A stretch of DNA of 64,000 nucleotides from contig LATX02000233.1 in assembly GCA_001466705.2 (NCBI GenBank), forward strand, positions 310,001 to 374,000. Reading direction: 5' to 3'. The DNA is from Moniliophthora roreri. Lineage: Eukaryota; Basidiomycota; Agaricomycetes; Agaricales; Marasmiaceae. Positions 1 to 13,077 of the stretch are shown here, one piece after another. Under the pieces are notes generated by a model. The model saw only the letters and a program-made list of their open reading frames with translations. It had not been told where the DNA came from and ran no database searches. The first letter of the stretch is position 1; each line of letters starts with the position of its first letter. The translations under genes were made by a program, and so were the position numbers.

Positions 1-1
1 C

Positions 2-2428
2 GAGGATGCCCGGTTGGCTAGGGAGGAGCGGGAGAGGGAGGAAAGAGAGAGAGAACTCGCTGCGCGTTCAGGAGGCATGATGGCCACGCCAAAGGTGAAA
101 CGAAGTAGCGTTGGGTCGATCAGCTCAGTAGCAAGTAACTTGAGCATGCATCCTGCGATCAAGCGCTTACCGATGAATGATTTCACTGACGATTCTGCAG
201 TCAAGTTTTACCTGCATCGGAAGGGCGCCGAGTATGAAGAAGACGACGGTGAAGGCGAAGGAATAGTCAATCTCTTGGGCTATAGAGATGACGATGAGGC
301 TGATGAAACCTTGATTGCCGCCGACACCTCGATATCCAGCAACATAGCGGAGCACGACTCAGGCGTCCTATCACCCTCATCATCTGGTACTTTGAGTAAC
401 AAATTCCTTTCAGCCTCACAAGGTGCCACTGACCGACTTTCGTCTCCATCACTGAGATTTGCATTGCAACTTGTCATTCATCCAGAAGATCTCCCCGACG
501 ACATGGTGTTTGATACCGTTACGGAGGCGATAGTCTTCAAGGGGACAATGAAAGACAGAGATAAAGAAGGCAAACGGCATTCGCATGCTTCTTCCGCCTC
601 CAATACTTCCGTAGCAAATTCCATACCTCAAAATCTCCGCCGGAAGGTGTTCGTTTTCCCGAAAAACGTAACCGTAGCGGAGGTAATTGAGCTTGGTCTG
701 GAGAGATTTGGTATTTTAGAGGGTGTCGTAGACGGGGGAGACGAGATCGAAGATAAGCTGACAAAACGAAGGAGCAACGCGTCAAGGGTCAGATACGGGC
801 TGGCAGCCCTTGTTGGCGACACCGGTAGGTCTCGTTACTAGTGTCTTCTGAAACTTGACGTTGATCTTGGTATAGAAAAGGAGCTGTCTCCAGCTAGTCG
901 AATCATAGATGCATACCCGCGACCGCCTGTGTACCGGACCGCCGAACGCGACAAGTATCGGTCCAAAGACCTTCATCGTCGCTCCATGGACTCGACTCAA
1001 ATACTCGGGAGCATAGACGATATCTCGCCGGATGATCCGGTCTTCGTCCTGAGACGCGCGACCTCGTACCGAAACTCGACGAGTAGGCATCGCATGTCCG
1101 CCCCATTGGACGAGCTCGCTCTGAGAAATCTTCATCAGCAGATAAAGAGAGACTCGACTGCTTCCTCCGCGAGGTCCGGTGGCTCCGATAGTACACCTAT
1201 CTCTCCGAGCGGAAGTGGACACGGACACGGCGTCTTTGTGCAGCAGCAGGATGCCAAGAAATCCCAACCTTCACGAAAGGAGATCATAGCTGCCCAACGA
1301 GAGGCCCTGCGTGCGACGCAACGCGCTATCCTGTCGACTCAGACAAACTCGGTTCGCGGTGTAGACGTCCTGCTTCCTGGGAATGCACGTCTTCGCAGCT
1401 CACGGTATGAGTCTGACGATCGCATGAGGTACTCTTATGTTCAGCCCGATGGTGAGACCTACGATATTAGCGATATCGTTGAAGAGGAATGGAATCCCAC
1501 TGGTAACCATGTCCAGGGTTCAGGCGGTGGTAAACGTGATTTATTGGAAGGCGTTGTGTCAGGGAAAACCGGAGTGCCTGTCAGTGAGAAGTTGGACAGG
1601 GTACTTGGCAGAATCAAGAATGAAAAATCTCTGCAGCCAGCGAGTGCTACCCTACCGCTGCCGCCGCAAGGGCGAAGGAGCATCTCTCCATCGTCGCAAT
1701 ATTCCTTAGATGCGACTGTTGAAACTTATGGTCGTTCTCGTTCTGTGACACCAGCAGGATCGGGAACGATGGCTAGCGTTACAACAGGCCCGAAGGTTGT
1801 AGGACGTGTTGCTTCCCCTGCATCTACGATTGGTGGCAGAATGTCGCCAGCTGAAAGCGTTGGAACCCGTCCGGGAACAGTCACACCTACTGGCGCTAGT
1901 GGACGTCCTGATGCAAGGCGTAACCCCTCAATAGCGTCTGTCATGTCAGATCTCTCAGGTTACGCAACACCGGGTACTCATCCGATTTCTACACCCTCTC
2001 CAGTGGAAGGCTATGAGTCTGCACGGTCAGTAACTGGTACACCCAAGCCCCCGCACCCTTCACAACTGTCACAGCACCAGCGTCAGAGAAGTGCTGGCGC
2101 TTCCAAAAGGGTCAATGGTCGCCCTTATCTTCCAAAGGATGATTTTGGTGTTTCACATATGATGGCGATAATTGAATATAAAGCGTCCAAAGGCAAAAGT
2201 GCCACCAATACCCAGGTCAAGACGAGTCCCGTAGACGATATGTTGTTTGGCCGGCAGTTGGATCTGTCGACCCTTCACCCCAAGATAAGGGACGTTTACG
2301 CAGATTCGTTCAAGCAGATGGATGAGCTGGACAAGGTAAGTTTCAGTCTGTATACCGTAGCGCAAGTGTATTCACGGCCGTCATAGTTCCTCGATGATCA
2401 GCTTGCACAAGTTCAGGCCAAAACCTGA
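2..2428 (+). CDS. RA/ubiquitin-like domain protein, 5' end outside window
   Basis: The reading frame is open from the first bases, so the start lies upstream. Three exons are visible: up to 824, 876-2335 and 2387-2428; both introns are 51 bp with GT-AG ends, and the last exon adds 14 codons ending in TGA. About 774 residues are visible. The N-terminal part is a highly charged Arg/Glu stretch, followed by a compact, more conserved-looking segment containing RRKVFVFPKNVTVAEVIELG, then YGLAALVG and, across the first intron, KELSPASRIIDAYPRP. Its strand-turn pattern resembles a ubiquitin-like or Ras-associating fold; this is inference from pattern only. The remaining two thirds is Ser/Pro/Thr-rich and probably disordered, with a short ordered-looking C terminus (HPKIRDVYADSFKQMDELDK). 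Function unknown; a signalling scaffold is possible. Confidence 0.7.
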
Positions 2429-2710
2429 GCTGAAATCATTGTATTCTTCCGTGCCAAGTTTGGAATGGAATGTTTTGAATAATTGAACAATGAGGAGTCA
2501 CTCGTTATATACATAATTTCTCACTCTTTCTCTTGATACCCTTCCCTTCATTTAAACCCATTGTTCGAGTTGATTGCAAGTATCTAAACTATCGCCTATT
2601 CTACTTATTTTTGGTACATTTGTTTTCTCTGCTGTCGCAATAGGAAGTCAATGCCTTTCAACTGAAGGCGATCAGTTCGCGTTCTAACGTTCAAGTTACT
2701 TGGAGTTGTA

Positions 2711-4651
2711 TTAGAAATGACTGGTTTCCTGGGATGCAGACTCAGATGCGTTGCTACTCCGTCCCTCTGAGGCAGTGGTACTGGACGTTTTCTGCCCGTG
2801 ATCGATCTGAGCATCTTCAAGTGAAAACAGAGGTTTGAACTCAGATTCCTTGTGAGATTGCTCCAATAGACCTTCTTCCAGGTCCGCATCATCGCCGCCC
2901 AAACGTTCTAAAGTAATGGCAGTGTTTTCGCTTCCACCCTCACGCTCTTTGGTCAGCTGGGCAGTGAGGGGGGGGAAATTAGAGAGGTATACGTCAACTC
3001 GAGGAGAGCACTCACCGCGACATAGAGAGCAGAGCCAATGATAATCAGGGTTCCAATAATTGATAACAAAGATGGAACAGTGTGAAACCATATTCTTTCG
3101 AAGATGGTCGCAAAGACGATCTAATGGCCCCGTTAGCGGCGACCGCGACTGAGATGAGATACATACTTGCGTGTAAATGGCCATTGTCGCACGGCCCGCT
3201 GCTTCACGTTGCAAGCCCATGGTTAGTAAAACCTTGATGTATTGTCAGATAACGTATTTTGCGAGGTTGACCTGTCCTACCTGCGCTGTAAATCCAAAAA
3301 CCCCGATCTCAATCAAGAGAACAAGCCAGAGCCACTTGGTAGGTATTATAAACGGAGTTCGTGTAATCAGCATTCTGCGTAATCAGCCATGAGTATGATT
3401 GAGTAAGGACATGCCCGCGAGACCCACCCTGCACTGGAGACAATAACACATTGGAGTGCAAAGGACGCCATGGAATGCATATGATGGGCACGTTTACCGA
3501 TTGCTCGGATAGTTGTATCTGATGCGGTTGACTTGATTGAGGATGAGAGGGATAGTGATGATACACGACTTACAAGCCCCGGTAGAGCCTAGTACTCCTA
3601 GAAGAGATATGCTAGGATCAGTGAGTGTGATATTCCTTGAAGCTCAAGTATGAGGTACTCTTACCCAACGGCTAGTAATCTCTGCTCAGGGGTAGCACTG
3701 TCGTCCCATGCTTCCGAAGGCGAAGAATCTTCTGGACTAATTCCTGGCTCCATTATTTCGGCGGCTGATCCAAACAGTGAAACTGGCCTAGCAATCAGCA
3801 CAACGCCAAACAGACTGAGGACTGGGAGGTACAGTGAGCAAATCCAAATTGTAACAAGGTAGAGAGACGGAGCGTACGGCCAGCGACTACTTGACTCTTG
3901 ACAAACTTTTCCTTCAAAAATATCGTTCCAGAAATTGCTGTACACAATGGAGCAAGGAAGGTCAACACTGTTGCGTCCGAGAGTGAAAGATACTGAAGAG
4001 CTTGATAGATTCCAAAAACTCCAAAGAACCTGTTCGAATTTCAAGCTATGCAGCAAGAAGTGGGCAGATTGGGTACCCACCCGCAGAATCCTCGAAGGAA
4101 CAACAGGAATCTCACGCCTTTCGGACCAAGAAGCAGGTCTGGAACGCCAGTATACCGCCTTTTCGAGAAGGTGAGTGTGTTTAGATTGACGAGTTTTATA
4201 AATAAATAAAAAAAAAAGTCGTACATATATATCATACTAAAGGCGTATGTGACACCCTGTGTGCGTAGATAATTACTCGAATGCAGAACGCTGTAGATTC
4301 GGTGGCGACGCTGACCTGGCGAATGAGGATAAGCTGGAAAGTGACGACCGTCAGGAATGGACATGACTAGATATTGAAACGACGGACTTCAAATACAGGG
4401 ACAGGAGGATCGATGGTGTTCAGCTTTTTGACCGCGACGTTCACCAATGCCAGAAACAACTGAGATCCAATAACGAGTATTAGTCCATGATTCACACGAA
4501 AAAAGGTTTGGACTGGGAGCAAGTATCTATTTCCGAGTGTTGTTGTACATGATCCAAATGAGGAGCAGGATGTATTCGAGGGATTCGAATTTTGCTCGTC
4601 GGAGTCGTGAGTCGTAGAGAGAGGGGAATAGCCAGTGTTCGTTAGTGGCAT
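2711..4651 (-). CDS. EamA/DMT-family multi-pass membrane transporter
   Basis: Multi-exon gene read on the minus strand. Exon 1 starts at ATG 4651 and carries the first membrane helix (SQLFLALVNVAVKKLNTID). Further exons near 4.1 kb give PDLLLGPKGVRFLLFLRGF, then FFGVFGIYQALQYLSLSDA followed by TVLTFLAPLCTAISGTIFLK, the classic paired helices of drug/metabolite transporters of the SLC35G/EamA type. After an intron come LFGVVLIARP and, near 3.2 kb, GLQREAAGRATMAIYTQ and a last helix (LLSIIGTLIIIGSALYVA). The C-terminal tail after the last helix (2711-2960) is acidic and Ser-rich, presumably cytosolic. Substrate cannot be told from sequence. Exon borders were placed by eye and some may be shifted. 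The order of exons and ten-helix pattern fit one gene rather than several. Confidence 0.8.
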
Positions 4652-5684
4652 GGAGGGATCTGGTGCCGTTCGTGAGGTTGGGGATGGGGGTGCAAGGTAA
4701 GGTGAACGTGATGCATGCTGTCGAGACTCGAGTCAATCTTGTCTTCGAAAAAGAAAAAACCAGGCCTCCTTCTATAAATGGTATAATATTCTCACCACCA
4801 GCATGCTGACCAAGTAACCGCAAACCTCAACTCGAGCTGTCCCACCCGGTGTCAGTCATACTTCATTCATGGATCAAGGTACTTACGTCGATTATTCACG
4901 CCGTCCACAAACCAGCGATACAACTTGGCGTTCGCGCCCTTCCGCGCGCCCAATCAATGATCAGACGCCCATGTCGTTAAAGCGTTCAAATCTTAAACAT
5001 CAAGCTGAGCGCAGGCGCTGGCGTTACAGCTCGAAGCGTACAGCGAATCCGAAAAAGATTTACTTCTTCTACTCAACAATACTCCCCTGTCAGGGCTCCA
5101 TCAGCCATGCGGTTCATACACCCGCCCAAAGACGCTGACTCGGTATCTCCGCTGCTACCGAGTTGGTCTGATTCTTTTGACATGGTACATCGGATTTGAT
5201 CTCCTGGTCTCCGCTTTTTTTGACGTCACCGAGCACTTGCAGGAACCACCCCAAGCGCTCAAAAGTACCGACCATGCTGCCTTCACCTCTTCGTGGCGTG
5301 ATTATTCGTGGTCATTTCTCTTGTACTTTGTAAATCAATCGTGGAGACCACGCAAATGTAATTTCCCGGGCGGAATAACATCTCGACAAAGGGTGGTAGT
5401 AATACATTGCGCGGATTCCGTGTCTGTACTAAGCGATACAAAAAAAAAAAAAAAACCATGACTCCTACACCTACGACCAGCGGGTTTGTATCTAGCAGTA
5501 CCTCCGGACAACACTAAACAGATTGTATGATACATGTGAGGATATACGACTATTGAGAAGCATTGCAATAACATCTAACAAAGATTATAAGGCCACGAAA
5601 AATACAGTCGAGTCGCAACCCGAAGGTTATGGTATATGCAAAGAGAAATAGATAGGGAAGAAAATTAAAAGGAGGGCAAACTTG
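4652..5684. other. intergenic, no gene recognised
   Basis: About 1 kb between two minus-strand genes. Open frames here are short and lack coding character. It includes a 15-base A run near 5442-5456 and should contain the promoter of the DMT transporter gene at its left end and the 3' UTR of the gene to the right. Confidence 0.5.
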
Positions 5685-7348
5685 CTATCGATAAACGGGA
5701 GCGCGGGAGTTCCGACAGAGTCTCAATTGAGGCTGCCACGATCCCATGGAGACGTGGTGCATACTAACAAGCACCAGATCCTCCAACTTGATGTAAGGCG
5801 TCCCAGGCCCACCCACGCGCCAACTCTGATCGGCGTCCTCCTCAAGGACCTGATTTTGCCGTTCCTACAAACATATGGGATTCAGTATCATTGCGCTTTT
5901 ACCTAAACATTGACGACTCACTGAAATAAATCTTTGTACACACTTTGCGACGTTCTTGGCAAGTTTGGCTTTGGTAATAGGCCCTGGTGGACTCTTAAAA
6001 TCTTTCGTAGGTATCTGACGACTCCATTGACGATATCCAGGCCACTGAAATAAAATCGCATAATTAGACGCGTTGGGTACTTTTTTTAGACGCCGCTGGG
6101 AATTATACATACCTCAAGACGAATGGAAACACTTGGACCCCGACCTTCAAACACAGTTTCGTCACGACCTTGGAGCCTCCGAACTCGGGAGTGTAGAGCA
6201 TCCGTCAACGAAATGCCACACTCGGTCGGATTAGTTGCCCAAAATTCAATCGGAGGGTCAAGCTCCACTTCCTCGACATATCGGCGCCTGTCAGAGTTGG
6301 TGTGCGGCTTATACATCGCTTGAGGGACGAAAGGACTGGGCGTCACTGAGAACGGAAGGGTGAGCGCCCTCTTAAAAAAATCCAATTGCTCTCGGTGAGA
6401 GTAAAGGCGTTGTGGCTGCGGCTGAGACGGCTGGGAACATATGATATGTCGGTGGAAAAAATATACCGAAATTCAAAATGCGCTCACCTGCGGTTGAGCG
6501 AACAACAAAGATGGAGAATCGTGGTGATCACTCGGAGACGGCACCAGCGCGCTGGCTTCTTGGTTGTTTTCGGGTGTAGTTGGTGTTGAAAGATGGGCGG
6601 GGCTTGAATGATAGGACGACAGCGCGAGCTCTTGAGATCCAGCGGGCGAGATTTGACGGCTGGCGGTGTTGGTGTATTGATTAATGGCGTATGACGAACC
6701 GTAAATGTATGGCGAATTTGCTGGACCTGCAATGTAATTACTATCGTACACGGTCGATCCCATGGTGGGGCTCTCCGCTACGGTGGTCGTATGTGAGGAC
6801 TGGGACCATCCAGGGTTCTGGTAGGTTGAGGGCACTGGATGGTATCCCTCAGGAACTGTTTGTGGTTGGGTGACAGTCGATTCTGCGCGGACCTCGTGCG
6901 CATATCCCGATCCCGCCGATGGAGACACCGATGCGGGCCAGTTCAAGTCGGATTGAGAGGGGATATTGTACTGAGGTGAATAGTGTCCCTGACTTTCGTA
7001 GCGAGAGACGAAGTTTTGAGGAGATTCATTGAGAGATTCGCGAGGGTACTATCCATTCAAGTCGTCATTACACGTCGGATCTAGCGAGCACATAAAGCAA
7101 CCACTCACATGTGTATGGCTATATGAGAGGCCATAGCCCAGAACGGAGGTAGAATGCATGGCACGAGGAGAGCTGTTAGTGTAGTTGTCCCCAGACGATA
7201 GACGTGAGGACGGGGGTGTTCTGGACGGGGATCGTTCGACGTGGGATCCTGTCCTGTTAAGCAGGAACGGTGAATTAGGAACATCGCATTATAAGGGAAG
7301 GGTCGCTCACTGCATTGGTACTGCCGCACTCTTGGAGAAATTCGCCAT
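5685..7348 (-). CDS. Basidiomycete-specific conserved domain protein, unknown function
   Basis: Start ATG at 7348 (MANFSKSAAVPMQ), stop TAG at 5685. About six exons can be joined with consistent phases: a short first exon, a Ser-rich exon (7090-7260), a long Ser/Pro/Gln/Tyr-rich exon (about 6490-7047), and three exons forming a compact C-terminal domain. That domain contains VEEVELDPPIEFWATNPTEC, GISLTDALHSRVRRLQGRDE, RGPSVSIRLE, then across an intron WPGYRQWSRQIPTKDF and ITKAKLAKNVAKCVQRFI, and ends with WRVGGPGTPYIKLEDLVLVS. I recall this WPGYxxWSRQIPTxD-type pattern as recurring in mushroom genomes, often after a disordered N terminus, with no known function; this recollection needs a search. 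The low-complexity N-terminal half and folded C-terminal half would fit a transcriptional regulator, but nothing in the sequence proves it. Confidence 0.7.
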
Positions 7349-8151
7349 GGAAGCTGCAGCGTAAGGGGACGACTTTTATACTTTTCACAGCCACTGTCCG
7401 TTTTCGACTTCCATGTTGGTCGCGTGTATGTCCGGAGTGTAAGGCGTGGGTAACAAACGGATGCTGTGATATTCTATTCAAAGATTGATTTTATGTGATC
7501 AGTTGAAGCACCGTCATCCGCCCACTAATAAGCCGACCATATACGCGCAATTTGCCTGGAAAAAAGCCCCGAACCTTGCTATCAGGGATGATTTTTGATG
7601 CGAAAAAAGAAAAACTGCATGTCAAAATGTGTTACACAGCATTAGTAGCTTCTGGACATACATCATCGGAAACTGTCGACGAAGGTGTAGAGATGGATGT
7701 CTTCGGAAGTGCCCATGTTGTGACACTGGCAGGGAAGCGGTAGCGATGTAAATGACTCGAACGACGGGAGATGCTCAAGAGCCAAGAAAGGAAATAGTGA
7801 AGAAAAATGCGCAATGCGCTCGCGAAACACAGCATACCTTGGAGGATTTTGAACATTCGGGAGAACAAAGGTCGCGACTCGTCCGGATGTCAACACATTT
7901 CCATAGTTCACGAGATATCAAAGAAGCTGAGGTGAGTCGGAAGGAAACAAGTAGCGAAGCAGATGAAACGCTAAGCTGAGATTTAGTTTCTATGACCAGA
8001 GAGAAATCAGGTATGAAAGTCGTGATGGAGTTCGGAGTCTGATCATCGGGGGTAAGCTCCAAATTCGGAAGTCGATTCCCACGGTTGGTACCTCTTGCAG
8101 TGCACAGCTCACACAGCAAATGCTGTAGGTCCTTGCTCAAAACTCCATATC
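7349..8151. promoter_or_regulatory. Divergent intergenic region upstream of LEO1
   Basis: About 800 bp between the start codon of the minus-strand unknown gene and the LEO1 start. No convincing coding exon is seen; open frames on both strands are short and overlap each other. It should hold both promoters. No specific site was recognised. Confidence 0.45.
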
Positions 8152-9774
8152 ATGTCGTCGCTGGCTGGCGCATTGATTCCACCAGAAAATTCCTTGCTAT
8201 CTCAGGCGCAGTCAGGCTATGACTACACCACTTCAAACAATGATCACATACAACCAAATTCAGAAGACGAACAGGAAGAGCAACCTCATGATGAAGAAAT
8301 GAATGATTTGTTTGGTAATGAAGCGGACGGAGATGTTGATGAAGCGAGACAAGACGAGTAAGTTTCAACAAGAGGAAAACTAGAAATCTAGCTCAAATCA
8401 ATAACTCCAACATGTAGTGATACCAGAGAAAATTCCGACGCCGTTTCAGAAGACGCCGAGGCCGAGGCCGAGCAACGCAGGGCCCTAGAATACGGAGAAG
8501 ATGAAGAGCCTGCAGATGTTGCTATCGAAGTGAAAGAAGCTGACGTATCGTTCCCGAATCTACCGATGCCAACCAGCTCAAATGGTGAGGTGAGTTGGCT
8601 TCCTGCTACCCGTTTTATAATTTCTTTACCATATTGCCAGAGCTGGGTTATCCGTATGCCCAACTTTGTAAAATTGGACTCAAAACCTTTTCACCCTGAT
8701 ACATATATTGGGCCTGAGCAAGAGGATGAAGATACACAACATGCAGAAACACTACGAGAAAAGAGCATGACCATCAAACTTAAAGTGGAGAACACCCTTC
8801 GTTGGCGTTGGATCAAAGATCAGTCAGGCAATGATGTAAGTCTCATTCTACGTGTACGTGCTCTAATGTAAAAAATGCATGCACAGAAACGACAATCAAA
8901 CAGTCGGATAATTCGTTGGTCTGACGGAACTCTCAGTCTCCGACTAGGCAAAGAGCTGTTTGACATAACTCAAAGTGTTGATACTGCGGGTGGAGTCCCA
9001 CGAAACATCAACCCCTCCGCGTCTCAATCTCAATCGCAGAGCCAGAATGCCCTTCAGAAGGCTCAAGGACTCACGTATCTGGTTGCCCAGCATAAGCGTT
9101 CTCAGGTTCTCCAGGCTGAGGCTGTCATCACCGGACACATGACGCTGCGACCAACTGGTATGCAGTCTGAGACTCATAGAATGCTAGTTCGCGCAGTCGG
9201 GCAGAAACACAACAAGGTGGCGCGACTGCGCATGGCGCCTGATCCGCAGGTCGATCCTGAACGGGAAAAGATGGAGTTGATGAAGCAGGATGCGAAAAAG
9301 TCGAAACGGAGATCAAATGTTGACAGCGGTCCGGCACGAAGACGTAGGCCATCGTTCAGGCGAGCAGAACAGGAGTGGACAGACGATGACGAGGATATCT
9401 TCCGTCAATCTGATGAAGATGACGAAGGCAGGGCATCGGGTGTTTCGAAGGCCAAGAGGAAACGAGATGAAGAAAAGAGCGGCTATCAAGAGGACGATTT
9501 TCTCGTGGCTGATGATTCAGACGAGGATGCTGATTTCGGTGCTAGCCGCAAGCGACGTGAAGAGGAGGAAGAGGATCCATTGGACAAGCTCGACGCCAAA
9601 ATACAGCGTGCCGCTAGAGGGAAACACGCAGACTCCGATGAAGACGCTGAAGGAGAGGACGTGGGGATGGACGTTGAAAGCGAGGAAGAGGAGGATCAAC
9701 GTGTGCGTAAAGCAGGCAGTGCAGGTTCACGAAGACGACAGCAGCCACTTTACGATGATGATGAAGACGAATAA
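8152..9774 (+). CDS. LEO1: RNA polymerase-associated protein LEO1 (Paf1 complex)
   Basis: Four exons: 8152-8357, 8418-8589, 8641-8835 and 8887-9774, giving 486 residues; all splice phases agree. The N-terminal ~120 residues are acidic. The Leo1 core runs from about residue 126: SWVIRMPNFVKLDSKPF, HPDTYIG, then MTIKLKVENTLRWRWIKD, SRIIRWSDGTLSLRLGKELF and, later, LTYLVAQHKRSQVLQAEAVI with HMTLRPTGMQSETHRMLVRA. The C-terminal third is a charged Asp/Glu/Lys/Arg tail, as in other Leo1 proteins. Leo1 is a nuclear subunit of the Paf1 complex, which travels with RNA polymerase II and promotes histone H2B ubiquitination and H3K4/K36 methylation. The start at 8152 is chosen because it begins MSSLAGALIP without an upstream extension of recognisable character; an in-frame non-ATG extension to 8095 is unlikely. 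Confidence 0.95.
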
Positions 9775-9857
9775 TAGCATTTACATGGGCTTCATACTTA
9801 TCCGTACATCTAGTTGCATACTGTAAATCACCCAACTAAAAGGTAGTTTATGGTGCC

Positions 9858-12025
9858 TCATCTTCGAACCGCGCCCGGTGTATCTCTCAGTACTCCATTG
9901 GTATCCCATTGGCCCATTGGCTTGATTTCTTCAACCACTGCCTGGTTCTCTGGATTTTCCCTCAAAAGATTATGTAGAGTAAATATCGCATGTTCTCGTA
10001 GATCTGTGTTTATGCGTCAACAAAAGACCATAAAAAGATTCGGCGTAGGCTCACAAGGATTGCGCTCATCCACAACACACAGATTCATGACCACTTCAAT
10101 GCCGCCACAGATCCTTACACGATCCTGCACCGCCTTGTTACTGTGAGATAAGATTCCTAACAAACGTACAAGGTCTCGCTTCAGATAGGAAAAGCCAGCG
10201 CCCCCTGTTGCTATTGAAGTCGGCGGCTGTGTCTCCGTTGGTGTAGATGCTGTTGATAATGTGGAGGGCTCTACGGGCTTCCCAAAATTGATCCTCGGTA
10301 AGAACTTATCGAGTAAACGTAGAAGTTCTGGATTCAAGCAATGATCAAGGAGATGATCATGACAAACAAGTGCCGAGTTTACCTATGATGTTTTCTGGAA
10401 ACCCCGCACTTCCTCCGTGCTGCTCCCGGAAAAAGACCTCCAGCCCTTCGGCTTCGGTGGACCTGAAATAGGTTCCGCGTGACACCAGAATGATGGTAAC
10501 GATGCATTGAGTGACAAGAACAAGAGTTTCGCAGACTTTGGGTAGCATGATATCTAGTTCGGCGGGTGGTCCCACCGAAGGGTTGAAAGTAGCAGAGGTC
10601 GGCGATTCAACTTCGGACGGAGAAGGACGAAGCGCCCTGCGAATAGCGTTTTGTGCATATGCCGATAGGGAAGTGAAACAATCAGCAAGCATTGGGATAA
10701 GTTTCATGTGGGTCTTCGGTATCTTGGGACTAGAGCTCGGGGATCCATTCGGTGATGATTGTAAGTAGGAATCAACGATCTTCATGAGCGTCGTTTGATG
10801 TGGCGTTACAATCTCGCCCTGTCTATTAAATTATGAGCTTGACCCAAAAGGGAACTCACTGCGGCAAAGCTTACATTGATAGCCTTTCATACAAATCGGG
10901 AACAAGGCCGACCTCCAAAATCCGAGTGAAAATGTGGTACCTAACCGATATTAGAGGAGCTATGAGTGACCGATTGCTTAATAGCACCCACCCTACATCA
11001 AACGCTTTTCCGCCATCACTGTTCTCGTCCTCTTCATAGAGTTTTACCATGGAGTCGAGCAAGCACACACATATGCGAACACCGATGACGGTTTTCGTGA
11101 GCATTTTTCTATCCTTCGCTCAGTTTTTGCGAAGGAGCACGGTAAGAAGGTCACCCACGTCCGCGTTCTACTATCATTGATGCAGCTTTTAATGAGGACA
11201 AGAACCGCTAGAAGGGTACGATTGTCTGCCGAAGATAGCAAACGTCTATCTTGATGATGATGAGAGACAAGATAACACAGTGAAATTGTTATGCACTCAC
11301 ATTATCACCACTTGATCCTCTGGTAAGCTAAGATATGTCTCCCATAGATTGGACATTAATGCGTCATTTCCTGTGACCAGGTTTGACAAGGTCTGTGTAA
11401 GTAGACGGGCTGCAAATAGAGCTTTGACGGCTTTTGAAAATAATTTCTCGGTGCTCGAAACTGTACTCACCATCCTTGTCCTGCATGGAGGACCAAGATG
11501 TGTAGTAATGTATTAATCTCCTCAGTTCGGGCTCATTTTCACTGCAGTGCTCGAAGCGTAAGACCGTGGAATCCAAGCAGACCTGGATTTGCACGTACTA
11601 GGCTCGCCTCTGGTTCTGTGGAACGCCTGCTACGAGGTTTCTGGTGAATCTGGCCAGACTGACACACAACAGACTAAGGCTTTGATTGCGCTTCACCTCG
11701 CTTGATGCGATTTCCTCAGTGTCTGAGTCGTCGTCTCCGTCCCAAAACGTGAGCTGTGCGCGAACGAGATCTCGCCATAGCTTCCGAATATCACTCCACA
11801 AAGATACGTCCTCGGATCCCATCCTTGCCCTATTAAGAAGATTATTGATTGTACAAGCCATCGAGAATTATCATGGACTTGCCTCAAGTTTTCGTCCCCT
11901 GCGAGCTCGGCAGCTATTTCATCAAGCGTACCAACGAGTGAGGAGCGACTTGAGGATCCATGAATATCAAAACTCGCACAGGAGTTCTTGAGCCGGGTGA
12001 TGTAGTTTGAATCGCCAGAGGGCAT
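9858..12025 (-). CDS. Ataxin-10 homologue
   Basis: Multi-exon gene with ATG at 12025 (MPSGDSNYITRLKNSC) and stop at 9858. The diagnostic part is the C-terminal ataxin-10 domain: FSYLKRDLVRLLGILSHSNK, AVQDRVRICGGIEVVMNLC and VVDERNP (about 10060-10190), continuing after an intron with REHAIFTLHNLLRENPENQA (about 9920-9985), where the family usually ends. Upstream exons encode helical, armadillo-like stretches such as LVRAQLTFWDGDD and ALFAARLLTQTLSNLV-type segments, consistent with an alpha-helical repeat protein. In animals ataxin-10 is a cytoplasmic scaffold linked to cytokinesis and neuronal survival; the fungal relative is Ctr86. At least seven introns are inferred, not all borders being certain. 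It is divergent from VMA12, with the two start codons 120 bp apart or less. Confidence 0.85.
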
Positions 12026-12145
12026 TGCGGGGGACTGAGAGGAGATGAAAGATTGTTGAAAGGCTCGAGCATGCTGATAGAGGCAGTGTGCCTTGATTTT
12101 GGACCACCATCATTGCCGCCCGTCAATGTCCCCGCCTTTCTAAAC

Positions 12146-12879
12146 ATGTCAGATACGCTGGACCAGCTTAATGTGTCCTTAGAAACGCACCTTGTGGACA
12201 CTCTCCGTCAGCTACTGCCTGTCCTGCCACCCAAGCATCAGGCTCAGCTTACCCCGTATCTCTCACCTCAGCGACGTGACAAGATCTCGTATGCATTGCT
12301 TCAGTCCATCTCACAATGGACTAGATCAACTTCGGGAGCTAGAGCTCTTCGTTCCCATTCCCCGAGTTTAAATCCCCAAGATTACACGATGATTGCCCTT
12401 CTTGCGGGTGTTACAACTTCCCCCGAACGACACTTCGCACCCTACGAACCTCCGAAGGACCCTGAACAACTGGCGCAGGAGAGGAAGAAAGAGCGGAAGG
12501 CTATTGCGGCCATCATCAACGGCGTGTTCAGCATCATTGGCACAGGCGTAGCAGCTTGGTGGGGATCAGAGAGGACAGGGTGGAAGAACGAATGGGTACG
12601 TGGCATTGCCTCAATCACTTAGACCCGCTTATCTACTGTATTTTACAGCGGATACTCTTCGCATTCTTTGCAACGGCCATTGTTGCTTTGGCGGAAATAG
12701 TGCTGTACATTATCTGGCAACACAGGCAGGATACAGCACCAAAGCCCAAGAAGCGATATATTCGCGTCAAAAATCAGGAAGACACCGTGGCTGTTGAGCC
12801 ACCCCAAAGTGATACTGATAGTGGCAATGCCACCCGAGATCATCTACGAAAACGACGGATACACCACTCGAATATGTGA
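12146..12879 (+). CDS. VMA12: V-ATPase assembly factor VMA12 / TMEM199 family
   Basis: Two exons, 12146-12595 and 12649-12879, with a 53-bp intron in phase 0. The start chosen is the ATG of MSDTLDQLNVSLE; an in-frame ATG at 12071 would add 25 residues and is possible. The product has a soluble N-terminal part (LPVLPPKHQAQLTPYLSP, YALLQSISQWTRS), then YTMIALLAGV and the family hallmark: KERKAIAAIINGVFSIIGTG with VAAWWGSERTGWKNEW, followed by a second membrane helix (RILFAFFATAIVALAEIVLY) and a basic C-terminal tail. Vma12 (Vph2) is an ER-resident two-helix membrane protein needed to assemble the V0 sector of the vacuolar H+-ATPase. The short hydrophobic pair and the cytosolic termini fit this well. 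Confidence 0.88.
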
Positions 12880-13077
12880 AGGACTTTGCGATATCCGATC
12901 TATGTGGAGGTAATCAGCAGTAACGAATCTTTGAACGTGGTCCCAAAATTTAGTCGACCATCCATGTACATACGAGACAGGTTAGATACATTCGCTTTGT
13001 CGCGCGCAACACCAGTGAACCGTCTCTTCGAAAATGACCCAGGAACTCAGGAAAAGAACCAAATACACATCGCAGTA

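Noticed and set aside
5438..5458. Poly(A) run as the tail of a retroposed element
   Set aside because: No coding or SINE-like sequence precedes it and no flanking duplication was seen.
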